A DNA stretch of 64,000 bases, from positions 87,810,385 through 87,874,384 of the forward strand of contig OY740774.1 in the NCBI GenBank assembly GCA_963513935.1, read 5' to 3'. The translations under genes were made by a program, and so were the position numbers. The notes beneath the pieces are model-generated. The model did no database searches. It worked only from the letters and a program-made list of their open reading frames with translations, and was not told the DNA's origin. Positions 10,131 to 22,669 of this stretch are shown piece after piece (within the stretch, counting starts at the first letter, position 1; each line of letters opens with the position of its first letter). This stretch comes from Aphrophora alni. Taxonomy: Eukaryota; Arthropoda; Insecta; Hemiptera; Aphrophoridae.

Positions 10131-12894
10131 GATTTTTTCATAGTGTTATAAATGTATCAAACAAATGGTTATTTTCATAACGGTTTTTTCCTTAATACTA
10201 TTTTCAATTAAAGTTGATATAACTTTAATGCAACTTGTATACAGAGTGGTTTTAAAGTTCCGTTCTTTATTTTTGTGCACATTTTATATCAGATTGTTTT
10301 TTTAACCAATACCATCCAGTTTGAATGTAATAATACTAAATTATGTTTGGGAATTTTAAGGGATCCATTCTAGGTCCAAGAGTTAACTTCCAAAATCTTA
10401 ATTCGATGTTGGTCATGCGGCATATCGTTTAACACTGTATTTTAATTCTATAAACAGTGGTTGAATCAAAAGTGAAAAACATTTGCCCGTTTTCGAGATA
10501 TGAGTAGGTTTAAGAATTATTATACTTAAAACTTGTAATGAGAAGGTGGTCATTCGACATATTGTTTAACATGGTACTTTTTTTTCTAGTTTGCGTTGGA
10601 GCAAACTGGAAAAGGTTTTACCGTTATCAAGATATCCTAATTTAACCTAACCTAACCTAAACCTACTGATATCTCGAAAACGACAAAACTTATAGAACCA
10701 TTTCTTGAGAAATTTCCATGCAATTTGACTTGTATAGGATTGCCCGTTAATTTGATATACGAGGCATTATTTTTCGTTTATATAGATTCCCCTGGTGAAT
10801 TATAGTTGAATTCATAGTTTTCAGGTCTAATATGTCGGTTATCTACGAGGTCTAATCGCTGGTTCACTAATGGTCTTTTTATAATTATATGACCTATTCT
10901 CGTATACCATATTAAATTGGACACACATGCACACACATCCCAGTTATCATAGCGACAACTATGATAACAACAAAAAAGCAAAGTGCAAGACTTTACAGTT
11001 ATTGCTAGTAAGATTGTAATATCTGCCCATAACACTGTTCACTTACAGCTGCTACAAATCAACTTTGCAAAGAAAAATAAATTACCAGTTATAAAGTTTT
11101 TAACTTGTACTTAAGCCGTGTAATGAAGTTTTAACTAGCTCTTGAAGGATGTACTCAAGTATGTTCAACACTTGAGCACACGTGTTCGATTTTACCAACC
11201 CGGTATTAATCGTAATAAGATCCTAAATTACAAATATGTAAACTTATCTCGCTAACACACATAAGACTAAAATTGTATCTAATAAACGGTGGAAAAGCAT
11301 TGCATTTACTGTCTCCGAAACCCACCTACAAAACTAAATACTAAATAAAAATTCGTCTCTTTATCTCTTTTACTACGTGAGAAAGAAAAATAAATGTAAT
11401 TTTCTTTATTACCGAGGTTTCTCACGGGTGATAAGTTGATATAGAAGGGTCCTCTCTAATCAACTTATAATGACGCCAGTCCAAGATCATTTTCCTGTTA
11501 ACAATTATTTCTAAAACATTTTTCCCTTGCGATTTAACACACTGGTTTTGGAGCATTATTCTTCATATTTGTTCAAAGTTTTAACGAAATCTGTTTAACT
11601 ATTTTGTTTTGTTTTTATGGTTCTTTAGGTAAATCCAAGGACATTTATAATTTCACCCGCTTGTTTATCTGTCTGTACAATTTAAACTGTTGCTTAAAAG
11701 ACTTCAACTTTATCAAAATAACTGTCCCTATAAGTTGCAAGTCGTCGTGTGGTCATAGTACAGTCTTGACCCTTCATTTTAGACAAATTTGATCATTTTG
11801 AGTTTTGCTCTGACAGAAGTTGCCACAAAATTGTAAGTTATCGAAAAATAGAAGATGAAAAAGCCTCGAGATTTTGTCAAAATAAGGTCACTTACCAAAT
11901 ATAATCAATAACGATACACTTGTCTTCACAAAAGAACAGGGCAGGTATCATTTCAAAGATCTTTTTTTTGGCTTGAGTTGACTTCGAAACGCATATTATT
12001 TCGTGGATAACTGTATGCCTATTTAATTCTGTTAAATGTATATTTAGAAAAGAAAATTAGAATTCTCCGAACCGCAAATAACAAAACTAAGACCGCAATA
12101 AATTCAGTTATGTTTTGTAATGTGGCACGTTACCTAATGGGTCGGGATAGGCAGAAAAAATGTCATTCGTTAACCCTCTCGTGGCCATTAGGTTGGAAAA
12201 CGTGTTACCCATAGCTAGACAGTTGTCCTAAATACCTTAATCGCGTCTGACCCAAAACCACACTTGGGTAACCAGCTCTTTACGAATTAACTGCACTAAA
12301 ATTAGTATAACGTGACTAAACCAATAATTACTACAAAAACAGTACATAACATTTAACCAAATTAATTGTGGTCAAAATAGGCCTTTAGTGTAAACCGACT
12401 TTCAACTCTGAAATAAAAATAATTTAATGGTCCGACATAGTTGTCCGACCTTTCCGCCTAACTCGAGTCTATAACTAAGATGCCGTTCAATCTGAGAGTC
12501 ACATTTGACTCCCGGTCATAGATGCTCACATCAAACCGATCTGCATCTCTTCTACCAAACAGATTTCAGTCCACCAATGCCATTTATGTTGGCGTGATCT
12601 TCGAAATACGATTGCAACCGAGTTTCCTCTCAGAAACCAGACTGCAACCGAACACCCAACCGAGGTAACCTTGTCTCGAACGCGTCAACGTTTGTTACAT
12701 TACATTTACGTACATTTCGATTACGTAACTCGAACTAATGAACTAGAGCCGATTTTGATAAAAGAAAATAGTTTTTTTAAACTTTCTGTACGGCCATTTT
12801 TATCTCTTTTTACAAATATCTTTTTGGAATGGTTTTTGTCATCTGTATAATAATCTATATTCCAAACTACTGATCTAATTTTAATAATTTTTTT
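10131..12894. other. No gene; decayed repeats
   Basis: Two diverged direct copies near 10410-10510 and 10545-10640 share GGTCAT.CG.CATAT.GTTTAA. A short TTAGG-type run lies at 10644-10664. Near 11605-11700 the phrase CCAAGGAC.TTTATAATTTCA followed by CTGTCTGTA resembles the repeat at 33.09 kb. The 12.2-12.7 kb segment is GC-richer and weakly similar in wording to 15.7-16.2 kb. No exon was recognised. Confidence 0.45.
10644..10664 (-). repeat. Short interstitial TTAGG telomere-type run
   Basis: About four AACCT units, the complement of the insect telomere repeat TTAGG. Shorter runs lie near 8150, 36607 and 60717. Such short runs are common inside insect genomes and do not mark a chromosome end. 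Confidence 0.8.
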
Positions 12895-13010
12895 CATGTT
12901 GCTTCAAGGCGAAAAACCTCTCGGTCATAATCGCCTTCTAAAAAGAAGAAGAGACGAAGCTAAAATGAAGACCCACCCTTACCCCTCAAATACTCTAATA
13001 GCTTCAGAGC
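12895..13010 (+). repeat. Dispersed repeat D, copy
   Basis: Carries AAGGCGAAAAACCTCTCGGT, TCATAATCGCC, a purine-rich block, and ACCCCTCAAATACTCTAATA. Same order as the other + strand D copies at 27.8 and 60.4 kb. Confidence 0.7.
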
Positions 13011-13239
13011 CAAATTTAGTGTATTTTGTAATATCTCGAGGCAGTAGCTCTGTTGACATGGATTTAACTGAAAACTGTATGTCTTGTCGGGTCTAACCAT
13101 ACCTACTATTGTCATTATATTTAGTGGAGTGGCTTCATTTCTTTACTGCTGCTATATGCATGACTCATATGCCTAACCTGTTTTAGATCAGTTGTACACT
13201 TTTGTACACGGGTAAGTACTGAATATGATGTATTAATCA

Positions 13240-13520
13240 TCAAAAGTATTTTTTAAATGGATTTACTTATGCTTTATTAACTATTTCTACAACAGCTTTG
13301 TCACACTATATTTTTAATTTGAACTTTGATTTGTTACGTGTTTACGTGTAATTAGTTTTCTACAGCTAGCTTTATATAGTCAAATACAGAATAGCTCTCT
13401 ACCAATGGGATTAATTTAGTACCTGTCATGTGTCAACTCAATAGTCAATGACATGTTTGACAGCTGACAATGCCGCTAATTATTATTGTTTTGACATAAT
13501 ATTGTAGTAATATATTGATA
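13240..13520 (+). repeat. Dispersed module A
   Basis: Shares ATTAGTTTTCTACAG, TATAGTCA..TACAG, GTGTCAACTCAATAG, CAATGACA and TTGTTTTGACATA with 18320-18490 (+) and 19490-19670 (-). Those two copies are the innermost arms of the 14-22 kb inverted repeat. Confidence 0.75.
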
Positions 13521-14224
13521 TGTGTAGCTCAACTGCTACTCTCCAACTAATTATTGCAAATTCTTCTATTGATTTAGTTCAAAGTGTCAATTTAATTAAA
13601 TATGAACTGGTGTTCTTTTTCATCAAATTGATTCTGCGTTTAGAATAAATTTATTTATTAATATATTTTTTATAAAAATTCTTCTCTTAGTCTGTAGGTA
13701 GGTGTAAGTGGTAATGCATGATTGTTCTAAACTTATATTAATTAATACTAAACTTATTATAACTTACATGTACCTGCAGAGAGGAGAGAGTGGTTCTTAA
13801 ATGATACCAACACCCCCTTGGTATCTTCAGAACAAAATTCCTCGATACCAGGCACGCCTTACGATATCTTCAGATTCGGTTTAATCGTTACATAATTAAC
13901 TTTGAGATTATAATAGTAAATTTGCTGGTGCTATTACATTTTTTAAATATATAGTTTTTGAAATTAAAATTGTTTAATCTACCTACAAATTATTTTAGTA
14001 AAACATTGTTCAATTTTATACAGTTTTATGTAATAACACCAGGTGTTCACTGTATAACTTTATACATCATTGTTTTAGAAAGGACCGGTGTAGTTAACTT
14101 GTAGAAGTCCGTTTACCTCGCTACAGATGTTAAGAAAGGAATGCCAACTACTGTTTATTTAAAGTGAACCCACACACAGATTGTTAAGAACGATATTTAA
14201 CGAAAAATCCTGAGTCGTTGATAG

Positions 14225-14305
14225 GATTTAATCTTAATGCCGCTATTGAATAGAAAGTGACGACTTAACCCTCTAGGCTACCAGGACACTTAAAATCGTT
14301 ACTTT
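14225..14305 (-). repeat. tRNA-derived SINE fragment
   Basis: The - strand has TGTCCTGGTAGCC, then GGTTAAGTCGTCACTTTC, the A-box region of the SINE family described at 60.8 kb. Its inverted partner in P1 lies at 22540-22620. Confidence 0.65.
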
Positions 14306-14589
14306 TTCAAACTATTTGAGTATAAATTTGCCTATTATATCATCTTACTAATATTTCCCAACTAAATGCAGATAGATTTTAGACTATCTGAGAATAAGCT
14401 CTAAGAAATAATTAGAATATTATAATTCTTATCCGATTTTGATGAAACTCAAATATTTTTGTATTTTGGTGTGATGAGTTCAAAATTTAAAAAACGGTTT
14501 CATGTTTTAACTTGTGTTACCTAAGTGGGGGTAGAATAATTTCACCAGATTAACTAATTATTTAATGGATGATACAGTTAAATGACTGC

Positions 14590-14790
14590 GTTTCTCTTCA
14601 TATTATACACAAAAGCGGGAGTCTCTCTGCATTTGACATGCTTCTGCTGATCCCAAAGCAATTGTTTCTTCAGGTGGAAGATTTCCTCGACAACAATACA
14701 TCACATGATAGTTACACAGTCCTGAGTCCCTTTGCTGATTTATCTTTTCATTGTGTCATATGTTTCCATGGCAGTGTTGATTCTGAGAAG
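14590..14790 (-). repeat. Module with coding-like residue, left copy
   Basis: The inverted partner at 22095-22290 translates on the + strand with GNLPPEETIALGSAKACQMQ; the left copy on the - strand has the same phrase interrupted by stops. It reads like decayed coding sequence, but no protein family was recognised. It sits immediately outside module H in both arms. Confidence 0.55.
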
Positions 14791-14799
14791 ATCATCCTA

Positions 14800-15005
14800 C
14801 TCTTTTAAAAAATAATTAACTGTTACAAAGGAGTTAGTATTTATTTCTGTAAACATTAAATTGAGTTTAAATTTATAAACCAAATTATAAATGGTATTGT
14901 TTATTACGAGCGCCTCGTGTTGTCGTGTAGGACGTCGAAAGATATCCTCTCTGAACTGATTCGCTATATATACAGTTGCAGAGAACATAGTTTTTGTTCT
15001 CGTCT
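14800..15005 (+). repeat. Dispersed repeat H, copy
   Basis: Contains TTTCTGTAAACATTAAATTG, CCTCGTGTTGTCGTGTAGGA and CGTCGAAAGATATCC. Partner of 21880-22085 in P1. Confidence 0.7.
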
Positions 15006-15109
15006 CAAGTTTTAATACAGTAGGTCAAGACACTAACACGAGTGAAGCAAATCGGGACACATCTACGTGGCTCGTTAAGGCCTAACCGATGTCAAGAAAA
15101 TAGTGATCC

Positions 15110-15300
15110 ATAATTATTATGAAGTTAAGAAAACATTTGTAACAACTGTTTTAAACAAATTACTCTACTGTGTTAGACCCTTTATCTACCAATATAATTT
15201 AACATTTCCTACAAGGCTCAAAGAACCAACGTCTGACCACTACATTTATAAGATGTGCTTGTTTTATATTCAATGTTGGACTGGGTAGTTACCATAATGG
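15110..15300 (+). repeat. Dispersed repeat X
   Basis: Shares TTGTAACAACTGTTTTAAAC, then AGACC..T.GATCTACCAATA, ATTTCCTACAAGG and GGCTGGGTA-like blocks with 41025-41170 and 50390-50560. In the 41 kb copy it lies upstream of a hammerhead-like motif on the same strand, so X may be part of the same Penelope-like element. Confidence 0.65.
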
Positions 15301-15539
15301 CCCCCATCATCTTGTTTCTTTCGACAGTTGATGACGAATCACCAATGATATCGTAAACAATATTCAACAAGACGTTCAGCCGATGAAATAACGCAACTTA
15401 GCAGTTCGCTTCTTTATAGTTTGTATCATTTCACTCGATTTCAAATTTCAGATTTATTTTTTGGAGATCGGGATTCACTTATTATGATAACTTTTTTATA
15501 TTTCATGGGAGGAAATTGGGTTCAATTGGCAGAATTAAA

Positions 15540-16190
15540 ATTTGAATTTCGATGTGCAACGTGAAAGCTACCTACTGCAAAGCGGTAAGGTAGTTTAAGG
15601 GGGAAAATTGAATTGTACCCGGGGTTATGCTAACCTAGGATAGAGTTAGCTATGAAAAACTCGGTCGCCCATGATCAATGAGATCGTTATTCACTTAACT
15701 CTGTCTGACCCAACACCACTTTTAAGGAAGTGTGTAACACCACTTGTAACCCGTTCTTAAGGAGTTTTGAAAAGTAACTGCACACAACTCCAAGTGTAAC
15801 GCATGCTCGAAAGCCGAAGGCCTATTTCAACTCACCTCACGAAATATATATAATTATCACGGCTCGACTTGGTTTCATCGGCTTTTCCGAGAATCTCGAA
15901 ACGCCATTATCCAAATTTAACCTGACATTTAATTTGGAAAACGGCACTAAATAAATTGGGTGGACTCAACTCGAATCCAGAACGAGAAGACGGACAGTAA
16001 CATAACACACTTTTGGCACTGCGACGTCACAGGTTTTCCGTCTACACAGGACACTAAATATGCACTGCCAACTTGATGCCGTGCTGTCCTGAACACGGTT
16101 GTGATCACGGTTAACGCGGCCGTAACCAAGATTCCTCAGGTCCCGAACGCGATGATTGTGCTTCGACCGCGTCACAAAAAGACTGTTAAG
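15540..16190. other. GC-richer segment of unknown origin
   Basis: Part of the insertion in the P1 left arm. Its word usage (CTGACCCAACACCACTT, GGCCTATTTCA) recalls 12.2-12.4 kb. No coding frame survives. Confidence 0.35.
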
Positions 16191-16194
16191 TCGG

Positions 16195-16800
16195 TGATTT
16201 TGAAATAAAAGGATTATTTTTTACTAAAATTCAGTATTTTCTAAAAGTCTCCTTTTTGGTTGATAGACTTTCTCCAACAGTTTTAAAATTTCTTTAAGCC
16301 TTCCAAATAATACAGTTTCTCGACGTGTGTAAAATATTCGTTCGTTTCAGCGATACTTTTGAATGCTAATCTTTTACCACTGAGCTGAGTAATGAAATTT
16401 TATTCGTGTTGCTGAGAAAAAAAAACCACAAGGATCTAAATCAGGAGAGTAGGGTTGTTGAGGGAGCGCAATTCGCCAATTTTTATCACGTGTATACTTT
16501 TGTATTGTAGTGGTGGAAGATAATTATTATTCTCTTCGTGAATTGATATTTCTTTAATTAGTCATTCCACCGTGAAATTGATCCAATAAAAAGGTATAAT
16601 ACTTTCCTGTGATCTGTTTTTCCTCTTTTTTTTTAATTAGTCGCAGGATGGATTCATTAATAGAGTCAATAACTTAAGAACAGTCAAAACAGTTAATTTT
16701 TCTTGACAAATATCCTCTGAAGAAGCCACAAACGATTCCATCGGATGAAAAGGTCATTGCCACAATTATATTGGATTTGCAACTTGACTATTTAAAATAG
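16195..16800 (-). pseudogene. Mariner-like transposase relic
   Basis: The - strand translation gives, in several frames, a phrase like GKRLAFKSIAETNEYFTHVE followed by KLYYLEGLKKF and SINQKGDF. This resembles the last 50-60 residues of mariner transposases (GKRF.S..E......YF....KSYYLEGI.KL..RW..C...KGDY). Upstream, weaker phrases fit the region before the catalytic aspartates. Stops and frameshifts break it and the N-terminal DNA-binding domain was not seen. Terminal inverted repeats were not located. It lies within sequence that interrupts the P1 left arm. Confidence 0.6.
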
Positions 16801-18319
16801 TAAAACTTTTTTTTTAAACTATAATAACGATCACTATAATAATGATACATATTGTTCTTATGGACATTGATTCAAGATGACGTTTACATTACATATACGT
16901 GTACATTTATATATATAGTTTACATAAGCCAGGAAGTTTCAAATGATAGGATCTATCCATATTTCATGATCATCGGCTTAGAGTGAACATACTGCAAATG
17001 CTTCATTCCTATAGAGATACTCTTGTTAACATATTTGAATAGCAAATATTTTCTATGCCCTTTATTTACCTAACCTACTTTCCAACTCGACTGTACTTTT
17101 ATTTCATAACCACTCTAAAGTTCTCATCAGATGCATGCATAATTCATCTTCATGAATAAACACGACAGCAGATGTACTAGCCTCGATACATTAGACTCGG
17201 AAATCTGGAAACTTGCAATGATTCTTTTAGTTTTTTTTACCTGACAATACAAAGTTTAGAATTAGCATACCGTCTTGCTGAGAAAGAATAGCTGATCAAG
17301 TTTGTTGAATAACAAAACAAAGTGCAAATGTGTTCTCAACAAACTTCTGTCATTAAAACAATCAACGCTTTGAATAAATTTTAATAGAACTAATTGAAGA
17401 AGATAGTTACTTATCAGAATCAGTTACTTATAGAGGATTTATTCAAATGATTATCTTGAACAAGATGGTATCTTTATATTTTATGTGTTGAAAAATACCC
17501 GTAATATTGGTAAAAAATTACTTAAAAATTAATTATTGGTAATCTTGTAGAACACACAGAAGATTTTTCTGATCATTAAATACACGAGGGTCAACTTAAT
17601 AACTACTTTAATAATTGACTGGTAATTGCTGGTAGACCAATAAATAAAATCATTTATTTGTTCTCGTAAATAATCACTTTTTTTAACCGTATCAGCGTCA
17701 TACAACATAATGATGTAAAACATTACAGAAACTTTCTCAACCCACCAAAGCCAAAACAAAATAAAAACGAAGCAAAACTAAGTTGTCAATAAAATTGTCC
17801 TGAAGCGTAATACTTATTTACTTGCGAATTTGCATATGGGTTGGCTCATTTATCTTTAAATCTCCCTAACATTTGAACGAATTTTTTAGAAATTACTACT
17901 TTTAGAGAGCTCTATCGTACATTTTTTTAAAAAATTTTACCGATAACTTACCAACCATTATTTTGGTAAGGTGGTGACCGATACATTTTCTTCGGGCCCT
18001 TTAAGGCTACCCAAACTTTGAGTTTTGGATTGTTTCCAAACTACGATCCAAAACTTCAGGATATGGTTACTTTTGGCAAAATAAGTAAAAACATTCCTAA
18101 AAATCGTTCAACGTGTTTAGACTGTAGAGCAGTACAGACATCATTGCAAGAACCACTTTTTAGGACTCGGGGGCTCTCAAACCGGAAAAATTTCGAAATC
18201 GTTTTCTGTCTCATCACGTAACACTTATACACTACAAAAAGTATATGTAAGAAAACAAATACTAATATAAAAGCAACCATGTACTTTGTCACGCTAATTT
18301 TTAGTTTTTACCTTTAATT

Positions 18320-18490
18320 TTTTACCACACTCACCATATAATTAGTTTTCTACAGTGATATTTGTATAGTCAGGTACAGTTAAGTTCTACCAAGGGAATT
18401 AATTTACACCTGGTACGTGTCAACTCAATAGCCAATGATAGCCGACTCTATTGTTTTGACATATATTGTAATGTATTGAATACAAGTAAC
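18320..18490 (+). repeat. Dispersed module A, second copy
   Basis: Same blocks as 13240-13520, including CAACTCAATAGCCAATGA and TTGTTTTGACATATATTG. Innermost part of the P1 left arm. Confidence 0.75.
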
Positions 18491-18500
18491 TATCCTGTAT

Positions 18501-19484
18501 GACGCGTTCCGATAAACATCAAGGTTGGCATTCCGATTACGTACAGATTAATCTTCAGTCAGGCCTTAAGTTGCCAGTGCAATCTTGGGTCCACGACTAA
18601 CTGCAATCACCAACCGGATTGCCAACACCACGGCAATTGATATGGTATTGAGTAGCTAGCTAGAGCTTACAGAGAAGAAACTATGACTTAGGAGAGTCTG
18701 TAGTGTGCCGACATCTTGACTGTGAACGAATTCATTAAGTTTATTTAATCCACCTTTTTTGTAAATTATTATATTGAACTAGATTTCAGGTAATGGCGTT
18801 TCCGAGATGTCGGGAAGGCCAAATAATGTGTTGCACTATGGAAATTTTTTTATTTTTTATTTAGTGACTTAATAATAAGCGAATAGCCTCATTCCCTGGA
18901 GTGGTATTTGGTTAGTTGGAAAATAAGTACACTAAGACCACTTTATAGAATGGGCAAGCACCAATATTAGGCCTACCAATTATAAGTTAGTATAACTCTA
19001 ATCCGGTTATTAGTTAATTAGTCCCCCCATCCACCCAGCACTCATAACGCGTTGTAACTGTTATCCTCTATTTATTTTTTTTAAAAGTATTCGTGGTTGT
19101 AAGTAAAGCTTTTTGGCATCCTATTAAGGTATGCTAATAACTGGGAGAGTAGGGTTAACACACACAAAAACGTAGCTTTATTAGGCGTGAACCTACGAAC
19201 TTAAGACGGTGTACTAGTGAAGTGCACGCCGTTCCCTACTAAAATACACAACGAAGTGTAAATCGTTAAATAAACACCTGTTATTACTAGATTAAACTGT
19301 GAAAATTTGATTCCAAAATTAATTTAATTTCTTAATTTAAATATTACAGTACTTAACCTAAAAAACGATTTTAACAATATAAATTTCACCAAGTAATAAA
19401 ATAATGTTTAATTAAATTGACGCAATAGAGACCTTTTTCAATTACATTGGCAGATGAATTTTTAATAATTAAATATTGGATAGC
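18501..19484. other. Spacer of inverted repeat P1
   Basis: About 1 kb between the arms. There is a GC-richer patch at 18520-18660 and AT-rich sequence after it. No gene seen. Confidence 0.5.
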
Positions 19485-19975
19485 GGTAAAGCTGCTCATG
19501 TCAATATATTACAATACATGTCAAAACAATAGTAATTAGCGGCGTTGTCAGCTGTCATTGGCTATTGAGTTGACACGTGGCAGGTGGAAATTAATCCCCA
19601 TGGTAAAACTATTTTGTACATGACTATACAAAGCTCACTGTAGAAAACTAATTATATGTAAACAGAGTGAGTGTGGTAATAAATCAAAAGTTAAAATTGT
19701 AAAACTGGCTTGACAAAGTGCATGGCCTAGTCTGTTATGTTGTAGTTAATGAAACGCATAAACTTTAAATTTCGTATTGGTTTTCTCAGATATACGTAGT
19801 ATAGAAGTGTTACGTGATGAGACAGAAATAGACGTTTTTGTAGTTTGAGAGCCCCTGAGTCCTAAAAAGAATTCTTGCAATGATGTTTGTAGCACTCTAT
19901 AGTCCAAACACGTTGAACGAGTTTGACATACAGTATAGGGATAATTTGCCTATCTTGGTATAATATTTTAATTGT

Positions 19976-20505
19976 ATATACAGTGTGTTCCGAAAAAGGT
20001 AGCCTAGGTATTCATTTTTCGGATTATGTACATCAAACCGATTAAAATATTAAATAATATATATAGTCGAATTCCGTTTCATTATACATTACAAAAAACA
20101 TAACTCCAGAAATAGATAAGATAATGAATACAGGTTTGGTATAAGGATATGGAATTTTACGTTTAACAAGTGTACCAAACACAGAATATTAAAATGGCTG
20201 CCGTTTAAAACTTTTAACGCCGTACATCTCCAAAACCGTTAACTTTAAAAAAAAAATGCAAAACGCCACCTTTTAAAAATTACAAAAATAAAGTCTGTGG
20301 GGTTTGGTACACTTGTAAAATACAAAATCCTTATACCGAACCTGTATTCAGTATCTTACAAAACGAAACATACAAATTGCATATGCCAAATCTGAACTCA
20401 ATCTCTAATCTATTTCTGAAGTTATCAATATGTTACTTGACACTTTCCTTGATGTATATTATTCGAAAATCCAGTTCATCTATTTCGAGACACTCTGTAT
20501 ACAAA
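19976..20505. repeat. Palindromic foldback element
   Basis: The arms 19976-20205 and about 20265-20505 are reverse complements. They share GTATA.CAGTGTG/GTATACAGAGTG ends, an ATTCGAAAATCC-type block, AATACAGGTTTGGTATAAGG (with its complement on the right) and AAGTGTACCAAAC. The spacer is short, about 60 bp. No ORF. It has no counterpart in the P1 left arm, so it inserted after the inverted duplication or was lost on the left. Confidence 0.75.
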
Positions 20506-21879
20506 CTTTGAGTTGTTTTCTTTTTCCAAAATCGGTTCTAACGATTTTGTTCAAGTGTAGTCTTTTAAGGAATCAAAGAAATTTTATCTGTTTGGAAAGA
20601 GGATCTTTCCAAAATCCTCGAGTTTATCAGTAAAAACCAAAAATTTTATATATGGAGCTATTTAAACCTTTAGTCTAAATTTTAGAGAAATGTAAAGATA
20701 AATGAGTCAAATCCGTGTGAAAATTCCCAAGTAAATAAATATTACGGTTCCAGATATTTTGGCAAATTAGACAAATGAATCCAGGCCGCCGTCCTTTAAC
20801 GTTTGGTTTTAATCCAATACGACTTAGGCTGGGGATGTTTACAGTACAAACGAAACGTCCTTCGTTCATTTTCAATGACTACTACCAAACTGACATTTTT
20901 GGTGAAGACTAGTTTTGATTCGTTTTTATTTTGTTTTATCATGAGTGGTTGAGAAAGTTTGTGCAATGTTTTTGCATCATTTATTGTTGTGTGTTAAAGA
21001 AATGCTGAGATACGGTTAAAAAATATAAAATAATTTACTTGAACAAAATAAAGCTTTTCTAGGTTTTCCAGCATTTACCAGTCAATTTTTAAAGTAGTTA
21101 ATAAGTTAACCGCCGCGGATGTAATGACCACAAAAAGCGGCTGTTGGTTCTACAAGATTACCAAGAATTAATTTTTACCCATATTTCAGCTACTTTTTAA
21201 CATCTTATTCTTCAATATAATCATTTTAAGAAATATTCTTGATGATAAGTATAAGAATCAGATTTTAGTTCTATTACAATTTGTCCAAAGAATTGAACAG
21301 ACGTTTGTTGAAAACACATTTGCACTTTGTTTTTTTATTCACAAACTTGATCAGCTATACTTTCTCAGTAAGACGGTATGCTAATTCTAAACTTTGTACT
21401 ATCAGGTAAAAAAAAAAAACGAATCTGCAAGTTTTTAGATTTCAGAGTCTAATGTATTGAGGCTAGTACATCTGCTGTCGTGTTTATTTATGAAGATGAA
21501 TTATGCATGAATCAGCTGACAACTTTAAAGTGGTTATGATTTGTAAGTACAGTCGAGTTCAAAAATAGGTTAAGTAAATAAAGTGCATCGAAGATGTTTC
21601 CTATTCAAATACGTTACAAATGTATTTCTATAGAAATGACCAGGTTGCAATTGTTCACTCTAAGCCCGTAGATCATGAAATATGCATGTATCCTATTATT
21701 TGAAATATACTGTAACAAAATGATATAGATAGAAACATGATAAATGATTGTAGTGGTTCGTGGGTTTTAAAACGCGAAGGATGTAGGCTTCTGTCGAATG
21801 TAAAACTATTGACACGACTAAATATATATGGCGGTAAAACAACAAACTAATATTACCCACAGACGCGCTTGCCATACTA

Positions 21880-22085
21880 TACTCTACTAAGAATAGAACG
21901 AATACGTGCATCTTTAATATTATATGTATTGTCACTCTATTGAATCGTTGGTCGTGATATTAGTCTTATCGCGATTCAGTAAGGACGCCTTTCGACGTCC
22001 TACACGTGCTGCTCTTACTAAGCAATAGCATTGATTGTCATTATAGGTTGCACTGCAGAACTATTTCCTTTGTGAAACTAATAAG
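21880..22085 (-). repeat. Dispersed repeat H, copy
   Basis: - strand copy with CGACGTCCTACACGTGC and TTGTCACTCTATTGAATCG. Partner of 14800-15005. Confidence 0.7.
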
Positions 22086-22094
22086 TTAATTTTT

Positions 22095-22290
22095 CAAAGT
22101 ATAAAATGATACTCACAGAATCACCACTGCCGTGGAAACACATGACATGTAAAAAGATAAATCAGCAAAGTGACTGGTGCAACTGTCACGAAATGTATTG
22201 TGAAGGAAATCTTCCACCTGAGGAAACAATTGCTTTGGGATCAGCAAAAGCATGTCAAATGCAGGCAGACTCCCGCAATTTGTGTGAAAT
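22095..22290 (+). repeat. Module with coding-like residue, right copy
   Basis: Open for 62 codons from 22106, reading ESPLPWKHMTCKKINQQSDW and then GNLPPEETIALGSAKACQMQ. It lacks splice signals and lies in a repeat arm whose partner copy is broken by stops, so it is more likely a transposon fragment than a gene. Family unknown. Confidence 0.5.
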
Positions 22291-22539
22291 ATAAAGACAA
22301 ACCTATTCATTTAATTAGTATCATCTGTTATATAATGCAACCATCTGGTCAAAATGGCTAACAACGAGTATACACACATTCGAACACACATACACAACCT
22401 GACAAACTACTTATGTAACACAGCAGTTAGAAATTAAAACAAATTATTATTATATTCTTCTTATTTTTACACGGAGGTTATGTACAAGTTTAATCAAAAT
22501 CGGGAAAAAATGCATGATTTCATACATATTTAAGGGCTG

Positions 22540-22625
22540 GTAACCAAGCGATTTACGTCGTCATTTGCTGATCAAAAGCTACACTAAATCTGTTGTTTAA
22601 TCCTATTTGGGACTCAGATTTTTGT
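22540..22625 (+). repeat. tRNA-derived SINE fragment
   Basis: Has GGTAACCAAGCGATTTACGT followed by CGTCATT, then TGTTTAATCCTA. Inverted partner of the SINE at 14225-14305. Confidence 0.55.
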
Positions 22626-22669
22626 TTTGTCAAGTTTATTTATTTTCAATCTATACTTGGGCGGAGTGA

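Larger units (their letters stand above)
14141..18500 (+). repeat. Left arm of large inverted repeat P1
   Basis: Matched in order and in reverse complement by 19485-22700. Pairs seen by eye: 14141-14165 with 22675-22700; 14225-14305 (SINE) with 22540-22620; 14535-14790 with 22095-22360; 14800-15005 (H) with 21880-22085; 16918-17480 with 21190-21715; 17490-17790 with 20885-21180; 17840-18500 with 19485-19960. The section 15010-16917 has no partner and is an insertion; it holds an X repeat and a mariner relic. The match is diverged and indel-rich, so the duplication is not recent. Confidence 0.75.

Noticed and set aside
10644..10664. Chromosome end suggested by TTAGG-type units
   Set aside because: Only about four units, and similar short runs occur at three other places in the window.
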